From Thermoleophilia bacterium (lineage in GTDB: Bacteria > Actinomycetota > Thermoleophilia > UBA2241), in assembly GCA_041393415.1 (NCBI GenBank), contig JAWKKE010000002.1:62001-126000 (forward strand): 64,000 nt of DNA. The letters run 5' to 3'. Position 1 is the stretch's first letter; each line of letters opens with the position of its first letter. A program made the translations under genes and the position numbers. The notes below the pieces were generated by a model that had not been told where the DNA came from, searched no databases, and worked only from the letters and a program-made list of their open reading frames with translations. Below are positions 16,931-25,170 of the stretch, one piece after another.

Positions 16931-18292
16931 ATGGCTGACAAAACCATCGACACGCAGCTCGCAGCCGCCAACGATCCCCGCATCGTCGCGGGCAGCGAGG
17001 GCTACCTCATCGAGGTGGACGGCGAGATCGTCCCCAACTACGACCTCACCATCAACGTGTTCTCCGAGGGCGACATCGTCACCGGGAACGTGGTGCGCAT
17101 CGACAAGGACGAGATTCTCGTCGACATCGGCTACAAGTCCGAGGGCGTCATCCCCGTCAACGAGCTGAGCATCCGCAAGAACGTCAACACCTCGGACGAG
17201 GTGCAACTTGGCGAGGAGATCGACGCGCTCGTGATGACCAAGGAGGATGCGGACGGCCGTCTCATCCTCAGCAAGAAGCGGGCCCGTTTCGAGAAGGCCT
17301 GGAAGCGCATCGAGGCCGCCTTCGAGAGCGGTGAGCCGGTAACCGGCAACGTCATCGAGGTGGTCAAAGGCGGTCTCATCCTCGATCTCGGCGTTCGTGG
17401 CTTCCTCCCGGCGTCGCTGGTCGACATCCGCCGCGTGCAGGATCTTCAGGAGTACGTGAGCCAGGAGATCAACTGCCGGGTCATCGAGATGAATCGCAAC
17501 CGCAACAACGTTGTGTTGTCACGCCGCGCAGTGCTCGAGGAAGAGCGCAAGGAAGTTCGTCAGCAGATCATCGACGATCTTCACGTCGGCGACGTCGTCG
17601 AGGGAACCATCAGCAACATCGTCGACTTCGGCGCTTTCGTGGATCTCGACGGCATCGACGGTCTCATCCATATCAGCGAGCTCTCCTGGACGCACATCAA
17701 CCATCCCTCCGAGGTGCTGCAGGTCAATCAGAAGGTCAAGGTCAAGGTCCTCGACATCGATCGCGACCGCCAGCGCATCAGCCTGGGCCTCAAGCAGACC
17801 CAGGAAGACCCGTGGCAGAAGATCGTCGCTCAGCACCAGGTGGGCGACGTCGTCGAGGGCAGAGTCACGAAGATCGTCGCTTTCGGCGCGTTCGTCGAGA
17901 TTTATGCCGGCATCGAGGGGCTGGTTCATATCAGCGAATTGGCCAACCGCCACGTGGAGCGCCCGGACGAGGTCGTCTCCGTCGGGCAGACGGTCCAGGT
18001 CAAGATCATCGAGGTCGACTCACAGCGTCGCCGTCTCAGTCTCAGCATCAAGCGTGTCGACGGCGACGGCGTCAAGCCGCTGCGTCCGGTTGATGAAGCG
18101 GATGCGGCATCTGCCGCTGACGAGAGCGTAGACGCGGCGACCGACGAAGAGGTTCAAGAGGCGCCGGCGACTGAGGCGGACGGTGAAGCCACTGGCGAAG
18201 AGCCCGTGCTGGGCTTGAGCGACGATGTCTTCCCGACGAGCACGGAGGCGGCTGAACCAGCAGCAGCGGCCGACCAGTCCGCGGAAGCCTGA
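16931..18292 (+). CDS. rpsA: 30S ribosomal protein S1
   Basis: A 453-residue protein with four S1 (OB-fold) repeats: residues about 45-113 (EGDIVTGNVVRIDKDEILVDIG), 130-200 (SGEPVTGNVIEVVKGGLILD), 216-285 (VGDVVEGTISNIVDFGAFVD) and 302-372 (VGDVVEGRVTKIVAFGAFVE). An acidic Ala/Glu tail (373-453) follows. The four-repeat form is usual in actinobacteria, versus six in E. coli. The protein binds mRNA and helps initiation. Own promoter, structured leader and strong terminator; start ATG 16931, with GGGAGG 13 nt upstream, farther than usual. Confidence 0.97.
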   Translation: MADKTIDTQLAAANDPRIVAGSEGYLIEVDGEIVPNYDLTINVFSEGDIVTGNVVRIDKDEILVDIGYKSEGVIPVNELSIRKNVNTSDEVQLGEEIDALVMTKEDADGRLILSKKRARFEKAWKRIEAAFESGEPVTGNVIEVVKGGLILDLGVRGFLPASLVDIRRVQDLQEYVSQEINCRVIEMNRNRNNVVLSRRAVLEEERKEVRQQIIDDLHVGDVVEGTISNIVDFGAFVDLDGIDGLIHISELSWTHINHPSEVLQVNQKVKVKVLDIDRDRQRISLGLKQTQEDPWQKIVAQHQVGDVVEGRVTKIVAFGAFVEIYAGIEGLVHISELANRHVERPDEVVSVGQTVQVKIIEVDSQRRRLSLSIKRVDGDGVKPLRPVDEADAASAADESVDAATDEEVQEAPATEADGEATGEEPVLGLSDDVFPTSTEAAEPAAAADQSAEA

Positions 18293-18303
18293 TCGAGTTG
18301 TCG

Positions 18304-18343
18304 AAAAGGCAGCCGCGGCGGATATCCGTCGCGGCTGCCTTTT
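18304..18343 (+). terminator. rpsA rho-independent terminator
   Basis: Arms 18304-18317 and 18330-18343 (AAAAGGCAGCCGCG / CGCGGCTGCCTTTT) are exact complements, and the stem continues inward through a G-U and CGG/CCG pairs to an ATAT tetraloop, about 18 bp in all. It starts 12 nt after the rpsA stop. The flanking A and T runs make it potentially bidirectional. Confidence 0.92.
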
Positions 18344-18362
18344 GCGTTGCAGGGTGAGAACA

Positions 18363-19004
18363 GTGCATTCACAACGGCATGCAATTCCTCGGCTCGGACT
18401 CACAGGCGGCATTGGCGCCGGTAAGTCGACGGCGCTCGCTTACCTGTGCGAGCTAGGCGCCGCGGTAATCTCCAGCGACGACATCGTTCGCGGTCTCTAT
18501 GAACAAGACGAGATCGTCGCCGCCGTGCGCGCCCACTTCGGCGACGACGTCGTCGACGAGGAGCGCGTCAATCGATCTGCATTGGCGCGTGTGGTCTTTG
18601 CGGACCAACACCAACTCGAGTGGCTCGAGCGTCTTCTGCATCCGCATGTGCGCGCTTCCATCGAGACATGGGCGCGCGCGAAGGAGTCTGATCGCAACCC
18701 ATCCGCTCTGCTCGTCGCCGAGGTTCCGCTCCTGTTCGAGGCGGGTCTCGCTGACGACTTCGACTTCACCATGGTAATCACAGCGCCCGTCGATACGCGT
18801 CGACGACGCTTGCTCGCCAAGTTCACGGTCGACGACCTCGACCTGCGGCTCTCCCGACAGATGCCTGAGGAGGAGAAGGCGACTCGTGCCGACTTCCTCT
18901 ACCTTAATGTCGGTTCACGGCGCGAGCTGCGTGAGGCCCTTGGAGAGGCCGTGGCCCAGATCCTGTCACGGCACGCAGGCGCGAGCATCGAGGCATCCTT
19001 ATGA
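18363..19004 (+). CDS. coaE: Dephospho-CoA kinase
   Basis: A 213-residue P-loop kinase performing the last step of coenzyme A synthesis. Visible: LGLTGGIGAGKST (Walker A), ISSDDIVRGLYE, HPHVRASIETWA, VAEVPLLFEAGLADDFD, and VDTRRRRLLAKF. Length matches the family (about 200 residues). I chose GTG 18363 (GGTGAG 5 nt upstream); GTG 18354 is also possible. An upstream in-frame ATG at 18225 lies inside rpsA before the terminator and was rejected. The stop overlaps the next gene's ATG (ATGA). Confidence 0.93.
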   Translation: MHSQRHAIPRLGLTGGIGAGKSTALAYLCELGAAVISSDDIVRGLYEQDEIVAAVRAHFGDDVVDEERVNRSALARVVFADQHQLEWLERLLHPHVRASIETWARAKESDRNPSALLVAEVPLLFEAGLADDFDFTMVITAPVDTRRRRLLAKFTVDDLDLRLSRQMPEEEKATRADFLYLNVGSRRELREALGEAVAQILSRHAGASIEASL

Positions 19005-19609
19005 AACTCGTGATCCGCCTTGCGCTGGTGGCGATTGTGCTTGCTGCCCTCGCTGGCGTTGTCAGCGGCATCGTCGCGCCGGAAACCTTCGCGCCGCTGA
19101 CGCCCGCGTGGGTGGCCCGCACGGTGTATCCGCTCGAGCACGAAAACACGATTCGTGCCGCCGCCGCCAAGAACCATGTTGACCCGGCGTTGGTGGCGGC
19201 GATGATCTTCGTCGAGAGCGGATTCGACGAGGACGCTCGCTCGTCACAAGGAGCGGTTGGTCTCATGCAGGTACTGCCGGACACGGCCAAGCAAATCGCT
19301 CATGAGACGGGCGGCAGCGACTTCGAGGTCGCCGATCTTCAAGACCCCAATGTCAACGTCCGCTACGGCACGTACTACCTCCGTCGCACGCTCGACCAGT
19401 TCGACGGCGACACTGTGTCCGCGGTGGCGGCCTACAATGCCGGCGAGGGGGTCGTGCAAACATGGGCCGCGGCGGCTGCGGCCCAAGGTCGCTCGTTGCG
19501 CACAACGGATATCGCGTACCCCGAAACACGGGCCTATGTCGACGATGTGCTGCAGGCCCGCAAGATCTACCGCGAGACCTACGCCAGAGAACTCCTCGGC
19601 GCGGACTAG
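19001..19609 (+). CDS. Lytic murein transglycosylase (SLT domain)
   Basis: A 202-residue exported protein. Residues 4-25 form a hydrophobic signal or anchor helix. The SLT/goose-lysozyme-like domain follows: IFVESGFDEDARSSQGAVGLMQVLPDTA with the catalytic Glu at E72, then RYGTYYLRRTL and AAYNAGEG. It would cleave peptidoglycan glycan strands outside the membrane. Translationally coupled to coaE by a 4-nt overlap. Conserved next to coaE in some actinobacteria, but I see no functional link. Confidence 0.9.
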   Translation: MKLVIRLALVAIVLAALAGVVSGIVAPETFAPLTPAWVARTVYPLEHENTIRAAAAKNHVDPALVAAMIFVESGFDEDARSSQGAVGLMQVLPDTAKQIAHETGGSDFEVADLQDPNVNVRYGTYYLRRTLDQFDGDTVSAVAAYNAGEGVVQTWAAAAAAQGRSLRTTDIAYPETRAYVDDVLQARKIYRETYARELLGAD

Positions 19610-19647
19610 CGCCTGCAGCGGGCCTTGCGGGGAGGACCGCAAGGAAG

Positions 19648-19676
19648 TTGCGAACATGTGTTCGTATTGCTAGAGT
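19648..19676 (+). promoter_or_regulatory. uvrB promoter with LexA (SOS) box
   Basis: A -35 TTGCGA (19648-19653), a 17-nt spacer and -10 TAGAGT (19671-19676) lie 6 nt before the uvrB ATG. The spacer contains CGAACATGTGTTCG (19651-19664), a perfect palindrome matching the CGAAC-N4-GTTCG LexA box of Gram-positive bacteria. LexA bound there would block RNA polymerase. Confidence 0.85.
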
Positions 19677-19682
19677 TGCGCC

Positions 19683-21695
19683 ATGACCGAGTTCACGATC
19701 CGCTCTGAGTACGGGCTCACGGGCGACCAGCCGGAGGCGGTGCAATCACTGGCTGCCGGGGTGCAGCGCGGCGATCGCCACCAGACGCTCCTGGGCGCCA
19801 CCGGGTCTGGCAAGACGTTCACGATGGCGAACGTCATCGAGCGCGTTCAGAAGCCGGCACTTGTCATCGCCCACAACAAGACTCTCGCCGCGCAGCTCTG
19901 CAATGAGTTTCGCGAGTTTCTCCCCGAGAACGCCGTCGAGTACTTCGTGAGCTACTACGATTACTACCAGCCCGAGGCGTACGTGCCGGCGCAGGATCTT
20001 TACATCGAGAAGGATTCGTCGATCAACGATGAGATCGACAGACTCCGGCATTCGGCGACGACGTCGCTCTTCTTGCGCCGCGACGTCGTCATCGTCGCCA
20101 GCGTAAGCTGCATCTACGGTCTGGGTTCCCCCGAGGACTATCTCGACAAGATGGTTCTTGTGCAGGTGGGGGAGGCTGTCGACCGCGACGAGATGCTGCG
20201 CAAGCTAGTAGATATTCAGTACGCGCGCAATGACTTCGAGCCTGGTCGCGGCAAGTTCCGTGTGCGAGGAGATTCGGTCGAGGTATGGCCCGCCGCGCAA
20301 GACACCGCCATTCGCGTACAGTTCTGGGGCGATGAAGTCGAGCAGATCGTCAGCTACGACCCCGTCGGCGGGGAGGTCATCGACAAGCCGCTCCACGTGG
20401 CGATCTACCCCGCAAGTCACTTCGTCACCAACAGCCCAGCGGTCGAGCGGGCTCTCATCGAGATCAAGCGCGAGATGGCGGAGCGTTGCGCGTGGTTCGA
20501 GGACAACGGCAAGCCGCTCGAGGCGCACCGCCTGCGCCAGCGCACACTCTACGACATGGAGATGCTGCGCGAGATGGGGTTCTGCAACGGCATCGAGAAC
20601 TACTCGCGCGTGCTTCTCGGGAAGGAGCCGGGAGCCACACCCAACTGCCTCCTCGACTACTTCCCCGACGACTTCATCTGCTTCCTCGATGAATCACACA
20701 TGACACTGCCGCAGATCCAAGGGATGTATGAAGGCGACCGCTCGCGCAAGCAGACACTCGTCGACTATGGATTCCGCCTGCCTAGCGCGCTCGACAACCG
20801 GCCGTTGCGAATCGATGAGTTCCTCGCCAAGGTCCCGCAGATCGTCTTCGTCAGCGCTACACCCGGCAAGTTTGAGCTCGCCAACAGCCTGAACATCGCC
20901 GAGCAGATCATCCGGCCGACGGGCCTGGTTGATCCACAGGTCGAGGTGAGACCCACCGAGGGTCAAATCGACGATCTCATGAACGAAATCCGCACGCGCG
21001 TCGAGCGCGAACAGCGCACGCTCGTGACGACGCTAACCAAACGCATGGCGGAGGACCTCACCGACTATCTCATCGAGAACGGTTTCAAGGTGCGCTACCT
21101 TCACAGCGAGGTCGATACCCTCGAGCGTATCGAGATCGTGCGCGCGTTGAGACTGGGTGAGTTCGACGTCCTCGTCGGGATCAACCTCCTGCGGGAGGGC
21201 CTCGACCTGCCCGAGGTCACGCTGGTCGCGATCCTCGATGCCGACAAGGAAGGCTTCCTCCGCGGGCAGACGGCCCTCATCCAGACCATCGGGCGCGCCG
21301 CGCGTCACGTCGAAGGCAGAGTGATCATGTACGCCGATCGCATGACCGCGGCGATGCAGGCGGCGATCGACGAAACCGAACGGCGGCGTGCCCGTCAGAT
21401 TGACTACAATCAGACACACGGGATCGAGCCGCGCAGCATCGTCAAGTCCGTGAGCGACATCGCGCAGATGATGAGCGACGCGGCGGCTGTACCCACCAAG
21501 GGCCGCCGCGCAGCTCAAGCGGTCGCGAAGAAGATGGCCATGCCGAAGGCGGATCTCGAGAAGCTCGTGGCCAGTCTCGAAGCGGAGATGTTCGAGGCTG
21601 CCGACCAGCTCAAGTTCGAATACGCTGCGAAGCTCCGGGATGAGATCAAAGAGCTTGGCAAGGAACTCGCGCGCCGCGAGGAGGCCCGTGGCTGA
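19683..21695 (+). CDS. uvrB: Excinuclease ABC subunit B
   Basis: A 670-residue DEAD-like helicase of nucleotide excision repair. Walker A is GATGSGKTF near residue 43. The damage-probing beta-hairpin segment YYDYYQPEAYVP, the DESH motif (FLDESHMTLPQ), helicase motif VI QTIGRAARHVEG, and a C-terminal UVR motif (LEAEMFEAADQLKFEYAAKLRDE split over residues 630-660) are all present. Length is standard. It opens a repair block with uvrA and uvrC downstream. SOS control is indicated by the LexA box in its promoter. Confidence 0.98.
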   Translation: MTEFTIRSEYGLTGDQPEAVQSLAAGVQRGDRHQTLLGATGSGKTFTMANVIERVQKPALVIAHNKTLAAQLCNEFREFLPENAVEYFVSYYDYYQPEAYVPAQDLYIEKDSSINDEIDRLRHSATTSLFLRRDVVIVASVSCIYGLGSPEDYLDKMVLVQVGEAVDRDEMLRKLVDIQYARNDFEPGRGKFRVRGDSVEVWPAAQDTAIRVQFWGDEVEQIVSYDPVGGEVIDKPLHVAIYPASHFVTNSPAVERALIEIKREMAERCAWFEDNGKPLEAHRLRQRTLYDMEMLREMGFCNGIENYSRVLLGKEPGATPNCLLDYFPDDFICFLDESHMTLPQIQGMYEGDRSRKQTLVDYGFRLPSALDNRPLRIDEFLAKVPQIVFVSATPGKFELANSLNIAEQIIRPTGLVDPQVEVRPTEGQIDDLMNEIRTRVEREQRTLVTTLTKRMAEDLTDYLIENGFKVRYLHSEVDTLERIEIVRALRLGEFDVLVGINLLREGLDLPEVTLVAILDADKEGFLRGQTALIQTIGRAARHVEGRVIMYADRMTAAMQAAIDETERRRARQIDYNQTHGIEPRSIVKSVSDIAQMMSDAAAVPTKGRRAAQAVAKKMAMPKADLEKLVASLEAEMFEAADQLKFEYAAKLRDEIKELGKELARREEARG

Positions 21696-22263
21696 CGCGG
21701 CGCACATCCAGGAACTAGACGATCTGGCGCGAAGCCTCGGCGCCAAGCACGCGGCTCCTCTCGCCACGGCACTCGTCGTGGTTGACGAACGTGTGTGCCT
21801 CAAGTGCCGTGTCCCGCTCTGTCCCAATTACGGGTTCAACCTCGGCTGCCCGCCGTTCGTGCCCTCGCCTGAAGAGACCCGGGCGACGCTGGCTCTCTAC
21901 ACCACCGGCGTTCTCGTGCAGCAAGAGATCCCCGTCTATCCCGCGGTAGAGTACTCGCGCTCCCATCGGCCCCAGGTCCGCGAGAGTCAGATCGTCTTCG
22001 CAGATCTGATGACGGCGCTCGAGCGTCGAGCGTTTCGCCTCGGCTACCGCTTCGCCGCTGCCTACGGTGGCGGCGAGTGCCCACTCTGCGAGACGTGTGT
22101 CGGTCAGACATCCGGACAGGCGTGCCGGCGCCCCTACGAAGCACGCCCGTCGATGGAGGCGGTGGGCATCGACGTCGTTGCCACCGCCGCCAATGCCGGA
22201 CTCGCTGTCTCCTTTCCGGTCGTAACTCGCGCCGTCTGGACCGGCCTCCTTCTGCTCGACTGA
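21688..22263 (+). CDS. DUF2284 predicted metal-binding protein
   Basis: A 191-residue Cys-rich protein. An N-terminal cluster VCLKCRVPLCPNYGFNLGC (cysteines about residues 33-50) and a second cluster GGECPLCETCVGQTSGQAC in the C-terminal half match DUF2284 (putative metal-binding). The reaction is unknown. The start is GTG 21688, inside the last codons of uvrB (8-nt overlap), with GAGGAGG just upstream; the overlap implies coupling to uvrB. Its place between uvrB and uvrA may be incidental, or may indicate a damage-related redox role. Confidence 0.75.
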   Translation: MADAAHIQELDDLARSLGAKHAAPLATALVVVDERVCLKCRVPLCPNYGFNLGCPPFVPSPEETRATLALYTTGVLVQQEIPVYPAVEYSRSHRPQVRESQIVFADLMTALERRAFRLGYRFAAAYGGGECPLCETCVGQTSGQACRRPYEARPSMEAVGIDVVATAANAGLAVSFPVVTRAVWTGLLLLD

Positions 22264-22296
22264 GCTCGCGCCGCAGCAATATGACACACTGAACCC

Positions 22297-25128
22297 ATGA
22301 CTCACGACATCGTCATCTCCGGCGCGCGAGAGCACAACCTCAAGGACATCTCACTCCGTCTGCCACGCGACCGTTTCATCGTCATCACCGGTCTCTCCGG
22401 ATCGGGCAAGAGTTCACTTGCCTTCGACACGATCTACGCTGAAGGACAGCGGCGGTACGTTGAGTCGCTCTCGGCCTACGCGCGGCAGTTCTTGGGCCAG
22501 ATGGATAAGCCGGACGTGGACAGCATCGAGGGCCTCAGTCCGGCCATCTCCATCGATCAGAAGACAACGTCGCGCAACCCGAGGTCCACCGTCGGCACCG
22601 TGACCGAGATCTACGATTACCTGCGTCTGCTCTACGCCCGCGTCGGCCATCCCCACTGCCCACAGTGCGGGCGACCCATCTCAGGGCAGTCTATACAGCA
22701 GATTGTCGATCGCGTCCTTGAGTTGCCCATGGGGACGCGTTTCAGCGTCATGGCGCCAGTGGTGCGCGGACGTAAGGGCGAGTACGCGAAACTGCTGGAG
22801 GAACTGCGCGCCGACGGCTTCACGCGAGTGGCCATCGACGGCGAGGTGCGCGAACTCGACACGACCATCGAGCTCAACAAGACGTACAAACACGACATCG
22901 CCGTGATCGTCGATCGGCTGTCCATCAAGGAGGGGTTGCAGCGCCGTCTGACTGACTCCGTCGAGACGGCGGCGCGTCTCTCGGATGGCTTGGTCGAGAT
23001 CGAGATCGCCGGTGGTGAGACGTTGACCTTCAGCGAGAAGTTCGCCTGCCTCCACTGTCAGATCTCACTCCCGGAGATTCAGCCGCGCGTGTTCAGCTTC
23101 AACAGTCCGCACGGCGCCTGCCCTGTCTGCCATGGACTGGGGTCCACCCAAGAGATCGATCCCACGCTCGTCGTGCCCGACGGCTCACTGAGCATCGCCA
23201 AGGGAGCGCTGCTGCCGTACGGCCAGCTCTCGTTCGGATGGCTGGAGCAGGTGATCGGGTCCATCGCGGAGACATTTGAGGTCGATATCGATGCACCTTG
23301 GGATGAACTGCCTCAGGAGCATCGCGACCTCTTCCTCCTCGGCACCGGCAAGGAGCGCATCCCGCTCAGCTATCGCAACTACCAGGGGAAGATGCGCCAC
23401 TACTCGTCGACCTTTCCCGGCATCGTTGCGCACTTGCAGCGGCGCTATGGCGAGACCGAGTCGGAGCTCGTGCGCCAGAAGATCGAGGAGTACATGTCCG
23501 AGCGCCCGTGCCGTGCCTGTGGCGGCGCTCGCCTCAAGCCGACGAGCCTCGCGGTCACGGTCGGCGGGCTCAATATCGCACGCTTCACCGTAATGAGCGT
23601 GAGAGACGCGCTCGGGTTCCTCAGATCCCTGGAGCTGAGCGACACCGAGCGCCTCATCGGCGGTCGCGTCATCAAGGAGATCGTCGAGCGGCTCACCTTT
23701 CTCAACGATGTCGGTGTCGGCTACCTCACACTACAGCGCGCCTCAGCGAGCCTGTCCGGTGGCGAAGCGCAACGTATTCGCTTAGCCACGCAGATCGGCT
23801 CGGCATTGGTCGGTGTGCTCTACATCCTCGATGAGCCGAGCATCGGACTTCATCAGCGCGACAACCGGCGACTCATCGAGACACTCCTGCGCCTCCGCGA
23901 CCTTGGCAACACGGTGATTGCCGTCGAGCACGACGAAGAGACCATGCGCTCCGCCGACCACATCGTCGACATGGGACCGGGAGCCGGCGAGCACGGCGGC
24001 CACGTGGTCGCCGAAGGCACACCGGCAGAAGTCATGGCTGACCCGGCGTCGATTACCGGCGACTACCTCGCCGGACGTCGCGCAATCGCTCTACCGACAC
24101 GGCGGCGCCTGCCTTTGGAGTGGTTCACCGTGCGTGGCGCCAGAATGCACAACCTGCGCGGCATCGATGTCTCCTTTCCCGTCGGCACCTTCACCTGTGT
24201 CACCGGCGTCTCCGGTTCGGGAAAGTCGACGCTCGTGAACGAGATCGTCTACAAAGGCATGGCCAGCCGGCTCAACCGTGGGTCCAAGCTGCGCCCAGGT
24301 GAGCACGACAGCATCCAGGGCGCGGATCTCCTCGACAAGGTGATCGACATCGACCAGTCGCCCATCGGTCGCACCCCGCGCTCCAACCCCGCCACCTACA
24401 CCGGTGTGTTCGACCACATCCGCGAGCTCTTCTCGCTCACCCCGGAGAGCAAAGTACGCGGCTACCGACCGGGGCGCTTCAGCTTCAACGTCAAGGGCGG
24501 ACGCTGTGAGGTCTGCAAAGGCGACGGCCAGATCAAGATCGAGATGCACTTCCTGCCCGACGTGTACGTGCCATGTGAGGCCTGCGCGGGCAAGCGCTAC
24601 AACCGCGACACCCTCGAGGTTCGATACAAGAGCAAGAACATCGCCGAGGTGCTCGACCTCAGTGTCGAAGAGGCGCTCGACTTCTTCAGCAGCGTGCCCC
24701 GCATCGCGCGGCGCTTGCAGGCGCTGTCCGACGTCGGCCTCAATTACATCCGGCTCGGTCAACCGGCCACGACGCTCAGCGGTGGCGAGGCGCAGCGCGT
24801 CAAGCTGGCCAGCGAGCTGAGCAAGGTCGCCACCGGCAAGACGCTCTACATCCTCGACGAACCCACTACCGGCCTACACTTCGCCGACATCGAGCGGCTC
24901 CTCGAGATGCTGCAGCGACTCGTGGACGCCGGCAACACAGTCGTCGTCATCGAACACAACCTCGATGTGATCAAGTCGGCCGACTGGATCGTCGACCTCG
25001 GACCGGAGGGCGGGGAAGAGGGCGGCACGGTCGTCGCCAGCGGCAGTCCGGAGGATCTGGCGACGCAAGCCGAGGTCTCTTACACGGGCACCTTCTTGGC
25101 CAAGTTCGCTCTTGCCGCGTCTCGCTAG
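22297..25128 (+). CDS. uvrA: Excinuclease ABC subunit A
   Basis: A 943-residue tandem ABC ATPase that recognises DNA damage. Walker A motifs GLSGSGKSS (near 31) and GVSGSGKST (near 640); two signature motifs (SLSGGEAQRIRLA and TLSGGEAQRVKLA) followed by LDEPSIGLH and LDEPTTGLH. Zinc-module cysteines are present (CPQCG; CLHC...CPVCHGLG; CRACGG; CEVCKGDG...CEACAG). Length and order are typical. A weak hexamer CACACT lies 6 nt before the ATG, and no RBS is seen, so it may be leaderless or read through from uvrB. Confidence 0.98.
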   Translation: MTHDIVISGAREHNLKDISLRLPRDRFIVITGLSGSGKSSLAFDTIYAEGQRRYVESLSAYARQFLGQMDKPDVDSIEGLSPAISIDQKTTSRNPRSTVGTVTEIYDYLRLLYARVGHPHCPQCGRPISGQSIQQIVDRVLELPMGTRFSVMAPVVRGRKGEYAKLLEELRADGFTRVAIDGEVRELDTTIELNKTYKHDIAVIVDRLSIKEGLQRRLTDSVETAARLSDGLVEIEIAGGETLTFSEKFACLHCQISLPEIQPRVFSFNSPHGACPVCHGLGSTQEIDPTLVVPDGSLSIAKGALLPYGQLSFGWLEQVIGSIAETFEVDIDAPWDELPQEHRDLFLLGTGKERIPLSYRNYQGKMRHYSSTFPGIVAHLQRRYGETESELVRQKIEEYMSERPCRACGGARLKPTSLAVTVGGLNIARFTVMSVRDALGFLRSLELSDTERLIGGRVIKEIVERLTFLNDVGVGYLTLQRASASLSGGEAQRIRLATQIGSALVGVLYILDEPSIGLHQRDNRRLIETLLRLRDLGNTVIAVEHDEETMRSADHIVDMGPGAGEHGGHVVAEGTPAEVMADPASITGDYLAGRRAIALPTRRRLPLEWFTVRGARMHNLRGIDVSFPVGTFTCVTGVSGSGKSTLVNEIVYKGMASRLNRGSKLRPGEHDSIQGADLLDKVIDIDQSPIGRTPRSNPATYTGVFDHIRELFSLTPESKVRGYRPGRFSFNVKGGRCEVCKGDGQIKIEMHFLPDVYVPCEACAGKRYNRDTLEVRYKSKNIAEVLDLSVEEALDFFSSVPRIARRLQALSDVGLNYIRLGQPATTLSGGEAQRVKLASELSKVATGKTLYILDEPTTGLHFADIERLLEMLQRLVDAGNTVVVIEHNLDVIKSADWIVDLGPEGGEEGGTVVASGSPEDLATQAEVSYTGTFLAKFALAASR

Positions 25129-25158
25129 AGGCGGCCCGTGGCGCCTCGAGCACCGGGG

Positions 25159-25164
25159 TACAAT
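25159..25164 (+). promoter_or_regulatory. uvrC leaderless-type -10
   Basis: TACAAT, then CGTGGC (6 nt), then the uvrC ATG at 25171. No Shine-Dalgarno is visible. Same geometry as polA and uvrB. Confidence 0.55.
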
Positions 25165-25170
25165 CGTGGC

